Shown: positions 7,944 through 16,071 of the stretch, one piece after another
Layout of the letters: the number at the start of each line of letters is the position of its first letter
How positions within the stretch are numbered: the stretch's first letter is position 1
Assembly: GCA_964518335.1 (NCBI GenBank)
Contig: CAZFDT010000080.1
Span: 1 to 22,942 of the forward strand
Direction: 5' to 3'
Length of the DNA stretch: 22,942 nucleotides
Origin: CAZFDT01 sp964518335
GTDB lineage: Bacteria; Planctomycetota; Phycisphaerae; Phycisphaerales; Phycisphaeraceae
The notes under the pieces: model-generated
What the model saw: only the letters and a program-made list of their open reading frames with translations
What the model was told of the DNA's origin: nothing
Databases searched by the model: none
Program-made: the position numbers and the translations under genes

Positions 7944-8672
7944 TCATGCGCGCGGGCTGGACAAAATCTGCCGCAGGTCGGCCAGTTCCTCGTCCACCTC
8001 CGCGGCGTCGCGGGCATACTGACTCACCACGTCACGCAAGTGCCTTGCCAGCATACGCTTGGCGGTCACCAGCGCGTTCTGGGCCTCGCTCGGACCGGCA
8101 AAGCCCAGGCGCTGCACCAAGTCGTCATAGGCCGGTGGTTGGGCCGAGTGCAATGCCGGCTGCACGACTCGGGCGTCGAACAATGCCCAGGTGGACTGAC
8201 GCTGGGTCGCCGCGCACTCGGCCTCCATTCGCGTCAGGGCGTCGGTCAGCAGTTGCCTCACCCAGGCTGTCTCGAAGGCGATGCCCGGTGACACCGCCCC
8301 GCGATCCATCACCTCCAAGCCCGCCAGATCGGTCATGGCCGTGCCCGGCGACCGCCGCTGGGCCTTCTCCCAGCGACGCTGGTTGGACACATAATGCTTG
8401 AGCACCGAGATCAGAAACGTGCGGAAACGCCCGCGGTGACGGTTGGCGTGGTCCATCAGCCGCTGGGCCACGACCTTGTCGGCCACGAACGACTGCAGCA
8501 CGTCCTCCACGTCCTGCCGCGGCACGCGCAGCGTCCAGACCAGAAACGCCTCCAGCGCCGGCCAGTACCGCCGCAGCATGTCGTCGAGCCCCGCCCCGCC
8601 GCCCCGTGCGCGGTCCACCATCGACCAATGCGTCGTGGGAAACGCCACGCCTCTGTACTCGTGATCCCCCAT
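7944..8672 (-). CDS. ECF-like sigma-70 family RNA polymerase sigma factor (planctomycete FPTTHWS type)
   Basis: This 242-residue protein starts MGDHEYRGVAFPTTHWSMV, the opening typical of planctomycete ECF-like sigma factors. Region 2 is represented by residues about 30-107: a helical stretch with DVEDVLQSFVADKVV, then GRFRTFLISVLKHYVSNQRRWEKAQRR for core binding and -10 recognition. The C-terminal third (YDDLVQRLGFAGPSEAQNAL onward) is a degenerate region 4. The start at 8672 is chosen because GGAG (complement of 8680-8683) lies 7 bases upstream; a GTG at 8702 would add ten unlike residues. It is first in the unit with the linker protein and kinase. Planctomycete ECF groups associated with Ser/Thr kinases are known, so control by the neighbouring kinase is likely. 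No anti-sigma gene is visible. Confidence 0.9.
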   Translation of the reverse strand: MGDHEYRGVAFPTTHWSMVDRARGGGAGLDDMLRRYWPALEAFLVWTLRVPRQDVEDVLQSFVADKVVAQRLMDHANRHRGRFRTFLISVLKHYVSNQRRWEKAQRRSPGTAMTDLAGLEVMDRGAVSPGIAFETAWVRQLLTDALTRMEAECAATQRQSTWALFDARVVQPALHSAQPPAYDDLVQRLGFAGPSEAQNALVTAKRMLARHLRDVVSQYARDAAEVDEELADLRQILSSPRA

Positions 8673-8705
8673 GGGTCGGCTCCGCTCGGGACAGTGGCCC
8701 ACAGT

Positions 8706-9710
8706 TTACGAAATCCCCGACGCCACGCCATCGCCCGGCGCCTTCGCCAGCACGTGCGCCAGGTGTGCGGGATCGAGGCGCATGCTCCCGGTGGCCGCGG
8801 CGTCCACGCCGCGATGCACGGCGATGAGTTCCGCGGCAATGCTCACGGCGATCTCGGCGGGCGTCACGGCCCCAACCGCCAGGCCGATCGGAGCATGCAC
8901 CCGCGTCAGGCGCTGCGGCGCGACGCCGTCCTCGCGGAGGCCCTCGAGGATGGTGATGATCTTGCGGCGGGAACCGATGAGCCCGATGTACCGCGCCGGA
9001 GAATCGATCACCGCCTTCAGCGCCGCCGCGTCGTGCCGGTGGCCGCGCGTGACGATGACGACGTACGTCTGCTCGTGGATTCGCATGCGGGTGAGTTCAA
9101 CATCGATCGCGCCAACCACGCAGCGGGCATGGGCCAACCGCTGGGGCGAGGCGTAATCCGCCCGGTCATCGATCACCGTGACATCGAACGCCAGGGCATG
9201 GGCGATCTGCGCCAGCGCGGTCCCGACGTGGCCTGCCCCGGCAATCACCAGCGAGGGGGGAGGATCGATGACGTGGTCGAAACGCTGCAGTTGCCCCGCG
9301 TCGTCGGGGGCCTGGATCGCGATGATCGCCTGCCGCCCCGCCGCCAGCGCCTCGCGGGCCTGATGCCACGGCGCCGCTTCGTCGGGGGTGGCGATGATCT
9401 GCACCGCCACGTCCATCGACCCGCCACACACCAGCCCGTCGTCCCAGCCGTAATCGTGATCGAGCTTGAACGTGAGCAGCCGCCCCCGGAAAGTAACCTC
9501 GCCCGCCTGCATCAGTCGCAGCGCACGCGACGACACCTCCGCCTCGACGCAGCCCCCGCCCAGCGTGCCCAGCGTCCGGCCGCTTTGCAGCACCAGCATC
9601 GTCGCCCCCGCCTTTTGCGGCGTGCTCCCGCGCGTCCGCACCACCACGCAGACCGCCACCGCTTCGCCCGCCTGCGCCCGACGCGTGATGTCCTCCAGCA
9701 GCTCGCGCAT
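8706..9710 (-). CDS. xdhC: XdhC/CoxI family protein (xanthine dehydrogenase molybdenum cofactor insertion)
   Basis: This 334-residue protein matches the XdhC family, which binds molybdenum cofactor, promotes its sulfuration and inserts it into xanthine dehydrogenase. The N-terminal domain shows RTRGSTPQKAGATMLV (25-40), GGGCVE with the family cysteine (51-56) and GLVCGGSMDV (92-101). The C-terminal Rossmann half shows VIAGAGHVGTALAQ (155-168), DDR (181-183) and the family end motif VTPAEIAVSIAAELIAVHRG. It is divergent from the adenine deaminase gene across about 93 bases, which fits a role in purine breakdown. The xanthine dehydrogenase subunits themselves are not in the window. Other members of the family serve CO dehydrogenase or related enzymes, but the purine context favours XdhC. 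Confidence 0.92.
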   Translation of the reverse strand: MRELLEDITRRAQAGEAVAVCVVVRTRGSTPQKAGATMLVLQSGRTLGTLGGGCVEAEVSSRALRLMQAGEVTFRGRLLTFKLDHDYGWDDGLVCGGSMDVAVQIIATPDEAAPWHQAREALAAGRQAIIAIQAPDDAGQLQRFDHVIDPPPSLVIAGAGHVGTALAQIAHALAFDVTVIDDRADYASPQRLAHARCVVGAIDVELTRMRIHEQTYVVIVTRGHRHDAAALKAVIDSPARYIGLIGSRRKIITILEGLREDGVAPQRLTRVHAPIGLAVGAVTPAEIAVSIAAELIAVHRGVDAAATGSMRLDPAHLAHVLAKAPGDGVASGIS

Positions 9711-9745
9711 GTTCCGACCGTTCCCAGCGACGCCTCGAATCAGCC

Positions 9746-9774
9746 TTCCGCAATCACCGCCAAGGAATTACTAT
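9746..9774 (+). promoter_or_regulatory. Candidate promoter for adenine deaminase
   Basis: TTCCGC (9746-9751) and TACTAT (9769-9774) are 17 bases apart; the -35 is weak. A perfect 10-bp palindrome, GCAGGCCTGC (9777-9786), covers the expected transcription start and might be an operator. The ATG follows at 9804. Confidence 0.3.
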
Positions 9775-9803
9775 ACGCAGGCCTGCTGTGGCAGCCTACA
9801 TGC

Positions 9804-11513
9804 ATGAATGACACGACCCATCTGCTCGCCGTCGCCCGCGGAGATGAACCGGCCGACCTTGTCATCCATGGCGGGCAGGTCCTTAACGTTTTCACGGGCG
9901 AGTTGGAGCGCGTGGATGTGGCCATCTGCGACGGCCGCATCGCGGGCCTGGGTGTTGGACTGACGGGCCGGCGTCGCATGGATGTGGGGGGCGCGTTCAT
10001 CGCACCGGGGCTGATCGACGCGCACGTGCACATCGAGAGCAGCCTGTGCATGCCGGCGCAGTTCGCGGCGGCGGTGGTGCCGCGCGGGGTGACGGCGATC
10101 GTGACCGATCCGCACGAGATCGCCAACGTGGCGGGTGCTGTGGGCGTCGCGTTCATGGCCGAGGCGTCTGCGGGTCTGCCGCTGGACGTGACGGTGATGG
10201 GCCCAAGCTGCGTGCCGGCGACGCCGATGGCGACCAGCGGCGGCCGGGTCACTGCAGCGGACTTGGCCGATCTGGCGGCGCGAGGGGTGATCCACGGGTT
10301 GGCCGAGGTGATGAACTTTCCCGGCGTGATCGGGGGCGACGCCGACATGCTCGCCAAGCTTTCGACGCTGCGAGGCCGGCCGATCGACGGCCACTGCCCC
10401 GCCGTCACGGGTGCGGCGCTCAACGCCTACGCCGCCGCGGGCGTGGGCAGCGACCACGAGTCGATCTCGCCCGAGGAGGCACGCGCCAAGCTCTCGCGCG
10501 GGCTCTACCTGCTGATCCGGGAGGCGACCAACGCCCGCAACCTCGATGCGCTGCTGCCCGTCATCACGCCTGTCAGCAGCCGCCGCGTCTGCTTCTGCAC
10601 GGACGACCGCACCCCCGGCGATCTGCTTCGCGTCGGGTCGATCGATGACATGGTGCGTCGCGCTATCGCCTTCGGCATCGAGCCGGTCGAGGCGTTTCGC
10701 ATGGCGACGCTCAACACCGCCGAGTGGTTCGGTCTGCCCCACCTGGGCGCCGTCGCACCCGGGCGTCATGCGGACCTCATCGTGTTCGACGACCTGCGCC
10801 GGCCGGAGGCGCGCATGGTGTTGAGCCGCGGGCGGGTTGTTGCGGAGAACGGGCGGCTGCTGTCAGATGTTGCAGTGACCCCGGCCACGGCGCCGCCGGG
10901 CCGGTGCAACGTCCGGTGGGACGCCGTGTCGCTCGCCGTGCCCGCCCGGACCGGCCGCATGCGCGTCATCGGGTCGCTGGCCGACCAGCTTGTGACGGTC
11001 CACAGCGTGCAGCCGGCGACGATTGTGGATGGCCGCGCCGTCGCCGACCCGGCGCGCGACGTGCTCAAGATGGCGGTGCTCGAACGTCACCACGGCACGG
11101 GCCGCACGGGCGTCGGGTTCATCCACGGCATCGGCCTGAAGCGCGGCGCGATGGCCGGCACGGTCGCCCACGATCATCACAACCTCGTGTGCATCGGCGC
11201 CGACGACCGCGCGATGCTCGCGGCCGCCCACGCCGTGGCCGACATGGGCGGCGGGCTGGCCGTGTGTGAAGGCGATACCATCATCGCCACGCTGGCGTTG
11301 CCTGTGGGCGGGCTGATGAGCGATCGGCCGGTCATGGAAGTGGCCGCGGCGTATGACCGCGTCGTCGCCGCCGCCAAGTCGCTGGGTTCGCCGTTGTCGG
11401 ATCCGTTCATGGCGATGAGCTTCATGGCCCTGGAGGTCATTCCCTCGCTGAAGCTCACCGACCGCGGCCTGGTGGACGTGGACCGCTTTCAACTCGTCGA
11501 TCTATTCGTGTAG
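9804..11513 (+). CDS. ade: Adenine deaminase
   Basis: This 569-residue enzyme is predicted to convert adenine to hypoxanthine and ammonia in the cytoplasm. It belongs to the amidohydrolase superfamily, with metal-binding DAHVHIESS (H74, H76), TDPHEIANV (101-109), the DGHCPA segment, GSDHES and the CFCTDDRTP strand carrying the catalytic-site aspartate. The C-terminal domain (HDHHNLVCIGADD, LPVGGLMSD, DPFMAMSFMALEVIPSLKLTDRGLVD) is specific to adenine deaminase rather than other amidohydrolases. Length is normal for the family. The ATG at 9804 is chosen because it opens just before the family N-terminus. The open frame continues far upstream, but that part lies antisense to xdhC and the sigma factor. 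The allE-like gene follows 8 bases after its stop, so the two form an operon. Confidence 0.96.
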   Translation: MNDTTHLLAVARGDEPADLVIHGGQVLNVFTGELERVDVAICDGRIAGLGVGLTGRRRMDVGGAFIAPGLIDAHVHIESSLCMPAQFAAAVVPRGVTAIVTDPHEIANVAGAVGVAFMAEASAGLPLDVTVMGPSCVPATPMATSGGRVTAADLADLAARGVIHGLAEVMNFPGVIGGDADMLAKLSTLRGRPIDGHCPAVTGAALNAYAAAGVGSDHESISPEEARAKLSRGLYLLIREATNARNLDALLPVITPVSSRRVCFCTDDRTPGDLLRVGSIDDMVRRAIAFGIEPVEAFRMATLNTAEWFGLPHLGAVAPGRHADLIVFDDLRRPEARMVLSRGRVVAENGRLLSDVAVTPATAPPGRCNVRWDAVSLAVPARTGRMRVIGSLADQLVTVHSVQPATIVDGRAVADPARDVLKMAVLERHHGTGRTGVGFIHGIGLKRGAMAGTVAHDHHNLVCIGADDRAMLAAAHAVADMGGGLAVCEGDTIIATLALPVGGLMSDRPVMEVAAAYDRVVAAAKSLGSPLSDPFMAMSFMALEVIPSLKLTDRGLVDVDRFQLVDLFV

Positions 11514-11521
11514 AGGAACCT

Positions 11522-12277
11522 ATGCGCCCGATCCATCAACTCGTTCATGCTCGCACCCGCGTGCGGCCACGGTATGCCCTGATGCCGCTGGAGGGCTTTC
11601 CTTTCTCGCGCGTGCCCTCGTGGCCGGATGCCCAGGTGCGCGTGCTGGCCGCCCCGGCGATCGGCGCGCGATTCGTGCAGTACCTGATCGATCTGCCCGC
11701 GGGCCGGCGCGGCAGTTTCGAGGCCGACTCGCAACTGGAGACGTTTCACTACGTGCTCAGCGGTCGAGGCGAGCTGCTCAATGCCCCCGGCGACTTGCGC
11801 GCCCTGACGCCCGGCAGCTTCGGGCTCACGCCCCCCGAGCGCGGCGTGGCCATCCACGCGCACGAGCCGCTGCAGTTGCTCGTCCTGCGCAAAGCCTATG
11901 AGCCCGCCCCCGGACACGAATCGGGCAAGGCCCACTACGGCCACGAGTCCACCGTCCCCCGCGAGGTCTGGGAAGGCAACCCCCACTCACGCCTGCAGAC
12001 CCTCATCCCCGACGACCTGGCGTTCGACATGGCGATGAACATCTTCACGTTCGACCCCGGCTTCGGATTGCCCGTCGTCGAGACCCACGTGATGGAGCAC
12101 GGCCTCTACATCCTGCAGGGCAAAGGGCTTTACTATCTCGATGACCAGTGGATGGAAGTCGAGAAGGACGACTTCATCTGGATGGGACCCTACTGCCCGC
12201 AGTCGTATTACGCCACCGGGCCCACGCCCACGCGGTATCTGTACTACAAGAACGTCAACCGGGACATCCCGCTGTAG
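11522..12277 (+). CDS. allE: (S)-ureidoglycine aminohydrolase (bicupin)
   Basis: This 251-residue protein has two cupin domains and matches the ureidoglycine aminohydrolase family, which releases ammonia from (S)-ureidoglycine to give (S)-ureidoglycolate in the allantoin branch of purine breakdown. The first cupin has ETFHYVLSGRGEL (73-85). The second carries a full manganese site in the pattern of the plant and bacterial enzymes: E187, H189 and H193 in VVETHVMEHGLYILQGKG, and Q227 in YCPQSYYA. AGAGGAA just before the ATG at 11522 is a good ribosome binding site. It follows adenine deaminase by 8 bases. With xdhC on the other side, the cluster touches an early step, an accessory step and a late step of purine catabolism; urate oxidase, allantoinase and allantoate genes must lie elsewhere. 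Confidence 0.9.
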   Translation: MRPIHQLVHARTRVRPRYALMPLEGFPFSRVPSWPDAQVRVLAAPAIGARFVQYLIDLPAGRRGSFEADSQLETFHYVLSGRGELLNAPGDLRALTPGSFGLTPPERGVAIHAHEPLQLLVLRKAYEPAPGHESGKAHYGHESTVPREVWEGNPHSRLQTLIPDDLAFDMAMNIFTFDPGFGLPVVETHVMEHGLYILQGKGLYYLDDQWMEVEKDDFIWMGPYCPQSYYATGPTPTRYLYYKNVNRDIPL

Positions 12278-12284
12278 CGTCGGG

Positions 12285-12710
12285 CTAGATCAGGCCGTTC
12301 CAGTTGGCGGGGCAAAGCAGCACGGGCAGGTCGGTCTGACGGATGAGGTTGCCGGGCACGTCGCCGGCGATGAGGCGCTTGAGCACGCCCTTGCCGGTGA
12401 GCCCCAGGACGATGAGCGAGCAGTCGCGGTTGCGGGCGGTGTTGAGAATCGCTTTGACCGTGTCGTCGGAGAAGAGCATGACGCCCTCGGCGGCGATGCC
12501 CGCGGTCTTCAGAGCGTCGCACAGCAGCTTGAGCGTCTGCTCGCCGCGCTCGGTGGCGTCGGACTCCTGCTCGTCCTCTTCGTGGAGATGGGCCACGTGA
12601 GCCACGACCACCTCGGCATCGAGGCGGCGCGCCAAGTCGGAGATCGGCCCCATGAGTTTTTCGCTGGCCCACGGACTCGACACCGCGACCAGCAGCTTGC
12701 TTGTGCTCAA
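12285..12710 (-). CDS. Universal stress protein (UspA family), TTG start
   Basis: This 141-residue protein has a single Usp domain: KLLVAVSSP at the N-terminal strand, a central AEVVVAHVAHLHEE strand, and the nucleotide-binding loop GLTGKGVLKRLIAGD (103-117), which fits G-x2-G-x9-G but has Asp where Ser or Thr is usual. The end, TDLPVLLCP, is the usual last strand. The start codon is TTG at 12710, supported by GGAG (complement of 12719-12722) 8 bases upstream. The acidic insert HEEDEQESDATERGEQ is charge-rich. It is convergent with the allE-like gene (7 bases apart) and divergent from the MoxR-type gene. A stress-related role is a family inference. Confidence 0.88.
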   Translation of the reverse strand: MSTSKLLVAVSSPWASEKLMGPISDLARRLDAEVVVAHVAHLHEEDEQESDATERGEQTLKLLCDALKTAGIAAEGVMLFSDDTVKAILNTARNRDCSLIVLGLTGKGVLKRLIAGDVPGNLIRQTDLPVLLCPANWNGLI

Positions 12711-12797
12711 ACCAGGTACTCCAAACCCAGCCCCGTAGTTTCCCAGAATCGGACATCCCGGTCAAAAATATGCATGGGCCGATAAGACCCCGCCGCT

Positions 12798-12826
12798 TTG
12801 ACTCCTCACGCACACTGGTCTAGCGT
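12798..12826 (+). promoter_or_regulatory. Candidate promoter giving a leaderless transcript for the MoxR-type gene
   Basis: TTGACT (12798-12803) and TAGCGT (12821-12826) are 17 bases apart. The start of transcription would fall at about 12833, which is the A of the ATG. No Shine-Dalgarno sequence precedes this gene, consistent with a leaderless message. The -10 is weak, so this is tentative. Confidence 0.3.
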
Positions 12827-12832
12827 TGCGAC

Positions 12833-14269
12833 ATGCCCAGCCACCCTCCACCGGCGACACTCGGCCAACTCAAACGCACGCCCTACCGCTATCGCTCCGT
12901 CAAACAGGAACTGCGCGACAACCTCATCCACCGGCTGCGAAATCAGGAAGAACTCTTTCCGGGCGTGCTGGGCTACCGCGAGACGGTCGTGCCTCAGATC
13001 GTTCACGCGATCCTGTCGCGGCACGACATGCTCTTCCTGGGCTTGCGCGGGCAGGCCAAGACGCGCATCCTGCGCATGCTGCCCGACCTGCTCGATGAGT
13101 GGGTTCCCATCCTTGCGGAGATCGAGATCCCCGACGATCCGCTGCAGCCGATGACAACGATGGGCAAGCGCGTGGTGCGCGAGCAGGGCGACGACGCGGC
13201 GATCCGCTGGCTCGGCCGCGAGGATCGCTACCACGAGAAGCTGGCGACGCCCGATGTGACCATTGCCGACCTCATCGGCGAGGTCGATCTGATTAAGCAC
13301 GCCGAAGGCCGATACCTCAGCGACGAGAGCACGATGCACTTCGGCCTGATCCCGCGCACCAATCGCGGCATCTTCGCCATCAACGAGCTGCCGGACCTGG
13401 CCCCGCGCATCCAGGTGGGCTTGTTCAACGTGCTCGAGGAGCGCGACGTGCAGATCCGCGGCTATCCGATCCGGCTCAACCTCGACGTGTGCCTGGCGTT
13501 CAGCGCCAACCCCGAGGACTACACCAACCGCGGCCGCATCGTCACGCCCCTCAAAGACCGCATCGGCAGCGTTATCCGCACCCACTACCCCGCCAGCACC
13601 GATGAGGCGATGGCCATCAGCGCCGCCAATGCCTGGCTCGAGCGATCCGGCGGCGCCGACGCCGCCGTGGAAGTGATCGTGCCCGATTTCCTCCACCGCA
13701 TCATCGAGGAGGCGATCGGCCAGGCCCGCAAGAGCCCGCACATCAACCAAGCCTCCGGCGTGAGCGTCCGCGCGTCGATCGCCTGCCTGGAGAACCTCGT
13801 GAGCAGCGCCGAGCGCCGCGGCATCCTCACCGGCGAAGACCGTGTCGCCGCACGTCCGTGCGACCTGACGCACGTCGTCGCTTCCACCCGAGGCAAGATC
13901 GAGCTCATGCTCGCCGAGGATGGCAGCGGCAGCGAGGACAAGCTGGTGGCCTCGCTTCTGGGCGAAGCGGTCAAGGCGGTGTTCGACGACCTGGCCGACG
14001 TGGAGGATTTCGAGTCGATCGCCGAGCAGTTCGAGCAGGGCCTCAAGCTCACGCTCGGCGACGAGGCCTCGGCGGCCGACACCGTGGCGTCCCTGCGTCA
14101 CGTCGAGGGCCTGCTGCCCGCCACGGTCAAACTCGCGCGGGAACTCAAGCTCGACGCCAAAGACGAGCAACACCTCGCCTCCGTGGGCGAACTGATCCTC
14201 GAAGCGCTCTACGTCAACAACCGCCTGAGCAAGCACCTCACCGCTGCGGGGGTGCGCTACAGTCGTTGA
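12833..14269 (+). CDS. MoxR/magnesium-chelatase-type AAA+ ATPase
   Basis: This 478-residue cytoplasmic ATPase has Walker A GLRGQAKT (70-77), a Walker B strand GIFAINELPDL (179-189) in which Asn replaces the usual Asp before the catalytic Glu185, and a sensor-1 region FSANPEDYT (223-231) followed by TPLKDRIGS with the arginine-finger region. The C-terminal half is helical. It resembles the ChlI/MoxR-type proteins often annotated as magnesium chelatase or sigma-54-interacting regulators; the NELPDL form is, from memory, normal in this subfamily. Such ATPases usually act with a VWA-domain partner as a chaperone or remodelling pair, and no VWA gene is nearby. The gene ends 2 bases before the stop of the convergent secreted-protein gene. 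Confidence 0.88.
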   Translation: MPSHPPPATLGQLKRTPYRYRSVKQELRDNLIHRLRNQEELFPGVLGYRETVVPQIVHAILSRHDMLFLGLRGQAKTRILRMLPDLLDEWVPILAEIEIPDDPLQPMTTMGKRVVREQGDDAAIRWLGREDRYHEKLATPDVTIADLIGEVDLIKHAEGRYLSDESTMHFGLIPRTNRGIFAINELPDLAPRIQVGLFNVLEERDVQIRGYPIRLNLDVCLAFSANPEDYTNRGRIVTPLKDRIGSVIRTHYPASTDEAMAISAANAWLERSGGADAAVEVIVPDFLHRIIEEAIGQARKSPHINQASGVSVRASIACLENLVSSAERRGILTGEDRVAARPCDLTHVVASTRGKIELMLAEDGSGSEDKLVASLLGEAVKAVFDDLADVEDFESIAEQFEQGLKLTLGDEASAADTVASLRHVEGLLPATVKLARELKLDAKDEQHLASVGELILEALYVNNRLSKHLTAAGVRYSR

Positions 14270-14271
14270 GG

Positions 14272-15975
14272 TCACGGCACGAAGAACTCGCAGGTGTAGG
14301 TCAGCGTGCGGGTCTGGCCGGGGTCGAGCGTCAGGTCCCAGGTGACGTCGCTGTGATTGTTGAGCCACAGGCCCCCGCCACCAGCATGCCAGTCGTCAGG
14401 CGCGTACTCGTTGATTCGGATGTCGGCGTTCTCGTCGGCGTCGGTGATCCGGCCACCGACACTCAGCGCCACGCGCACCTGGCTGGGAGCGGCGCGGTAG
14501 CTGGTGAGGGTGATCGTGCCCTTCTTGACAATGCGGGCGTACTGGTGCTTGTTCCACAAGCGTGCGTTGGGCTCGCGCGAGATCTCTTCCTCCTCGAGCG
14601 TGCCGCGCAGGTCCACTGCAACCGTCAGGGGCAGCAGGCTCGAACCCTTGACCGGCGTGTATGTGAGCAGGTCCTGGCCCAGCGGAACCTGTCCCCGCAC
14701 CGTCATCGCGGCGCCGGTGGTCCAAGGCACCCGGGATGTATTGCTCAGCTCGAGCTGGTGCCAGAAGTGATTGGTGAGCAGTCGCAAGGGCGACGGGTCG
14801 CGGCCGCCGGCGATGGCCTCGGGCTGGATCACGTGGCCGGAGTTGGGATGTCGTCTGGGCCGAAGATCGAGCGTGTAGAGGTGACGCAGGGGAACGGTGC
14901 TCTGCCACAGCGGCATGGTGGCCCGGCCGCCGGCGCGCAGCGAGAAGCGCTCGACGCTGTAGATGAACAGGTCCTGTTCGCCGGCGGCGACGATCTCGGG
15001 GGGCACCTCAGCCATGCCGCCGCCGTCGCCCGGCTGTGCCGCGGGCTGAGCTTGATTTCGCCATTCGCCCGCCCGTTGCGTGAACATCGCGTTGCTCATC
15101 TGGCCCATAAGCTGCGGGGCCGCCTGACGCAGCGTGTGGCGCAGCGCCGCCTCCAGCGACAGCGGCGAGATCACCTCGCGGAAGCGGAAGCTGGGCACAC
15201 CCACCACCAGATCCAACGCCACATCGCGCAAGTCCTCGGCCTCGTTGAGAATCTCGCCCTGAAGGGCCAGATCCGCCGAGTCCTTCAACTCGCCGCTGAG
15301 GCGATACGTCGGAATCCAACGCAGGCCCGGCCCAAAATGCATCAGCGTCAGATTCACCGGCTTGCCCGCGGCGTCCTTGCCCATGTCAAACGACAATCGC
15401 TTGGCCTGACGGAACGTCGGCGTCCCACCGCCGATGACTTTCGCCGCCGCCTCGCCTCGCACCTCGCGGATGTCGAACAGCGGGACAATCTCCGTCTGCC
15501 CCGGCCCCGTCTCGATCATGACGTGCGGCTCGTTCTTCACCGCCACGATCTGCACACACTTGCCCTCGATCGCCTGGCCGGACGCCAGGGCCAACGTCAC
15601 CTGCTTGTCCTGCAGCCGCCCCAGCAGCGCCGGCAGGTCGAGCGTGGCGCCCCGCGCGGGCTGATCGACGCGCTGCCACGACGAGTCCCATTCGGCGCGC
15701 ATGGCCACGATCTGGTTCCTGTCGCTGCCGGCCCAGAAACTGCCCAGCACCGCCGCATCGGGCACGTCGTGCGTGAACACTCCGCCACTGGCGTCGGCGA
15801 CCCCAGTCGCCTGCTTGATGAACAGCGCGTAGCCGTCCTTGAAAACCACCACTTTGCTCGTGCGCAAGGCGAGTTGGCCCGGCGGTGACTGCGGCGCGTC
15901 CAGGGCCAGCGCAGTCGCCGCAGCCCCGGCCAGAAACGACAACACCCACGGGACGATCACAACGTGGCGATTCAT
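14272..15975 (-). CDS. Secreted DUF4139-like protein of unknown function
   Basis: This 567-residue protein has a signal peptide (MNRHVVIVPWVLSFLAGAAA, cut near residue 24). The segment at about 218-263 (GLRWIPTYRLSGELKD through the NEAEDLRDVALDLVVGVPSF strand) resembles the sWxPsY / N-x-G-E-D-W / L-x-x-x-x-P pattern of DUF4139 proteins. The C-terminal part is beta-rich (VKKGTITLTSYRAAPSQVRV, ending in LTYTCEFFVP). The mature protein probably acts in the periplasm or at the surface; no catalytic motif is seen. GGGAGGT (complement of 15983-15989) lies ahead of two adjacent ATGs, at 15978 and 15975. I prefer 15975 for its 8-base spacing. A longer frame from 16068 would put a cysteine-containing extension before the signal peptide and is unlikely. 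It lies downstream of the repressor gene on the same strand but points away from the metal-uptake genes. Confidence 0.82.
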   Translation of the reverse strand: MNRHVVIVPWVLSFLAGAAATALALDAPQSPPGQLALRTSKVVVFKDGYALFIKQATGVADASGGVFTHDVPDAAVLGSFWAGSDRNQIVAMRAEWDSSWQRVDQPARGATLDLPALLGRLQDKQVTLALASGQAIEGKCVQIVAVKNEPHVMIETGPGQTEIVPLFDIREVRGEAAAKVIGGGTPTFRQAKRLSFDMGKDAAGKPVNLTLMHFGPGLRWIPTYRLSGELKDSADLALQGEILNEAEDLRDVALDLVVGVPSFRFREVISPLSLEAALRHTLRQAAPQLMGQMSNAMFTQRAGEWRNQAQPAAQPGDGGGMAEVPPEIVAAGEQDLFIYSVERFSLRAGGRATMPLWQSTVPLRHLYTLDLRPRRHPNSGHVIQPEAIAGGRDPSPLRLLTNHFWHQLELSNTSRVPWTTGAAMTVRGQVPLGQDLLTYTPVKGSSLLPLTVAVDLRGTLEEEEISREPNARLWNKHQYARIVKKGTITLTSYRAAPSQVRVALSVGGRITDADENADIRINEYAPDDWHAGGGGLWLNNHSDVTWDLTLDPGQTRTLTYTCEFFVP

Positions 15976-16071
15976 CATGACGACCTCCCGGGCGATCCGT
16001 GACGGATGCCCACACGACTTCTGACGCACGTTGGCGACGGGAGTTCCCGGGCAGGCGAAAGATGTCACGCA

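Noticed and set aside
5189..8401. A 1070-codon open frame on the plus strand antisense to the kinase, linker and sigma genes
   Set aside because: Its translation is rich in Arg, His, Gly and Val with no domain, and it is a GC-rich mirror of well-supported minus-strand genes.
8394..9803. An N-terminal extension of about 470 codons to adenine deaminase
   Set aside because: The extra part is antisense to the sigma factor and xdhC and has no domain; the family start is at 9804.
12806..14368. A 520-codon minus-strand frame antisense to the MoxR-type ATPase
   Set aside because: It has no domain and mirrors a gene with clear Walker motifs.
13858..15888. A 676-codon plus-strand frame across the MoxR end and the secreted-protein gene
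   Set aside because: It is antisense to the secreted protein with Arg/Gln/His-rich composition.
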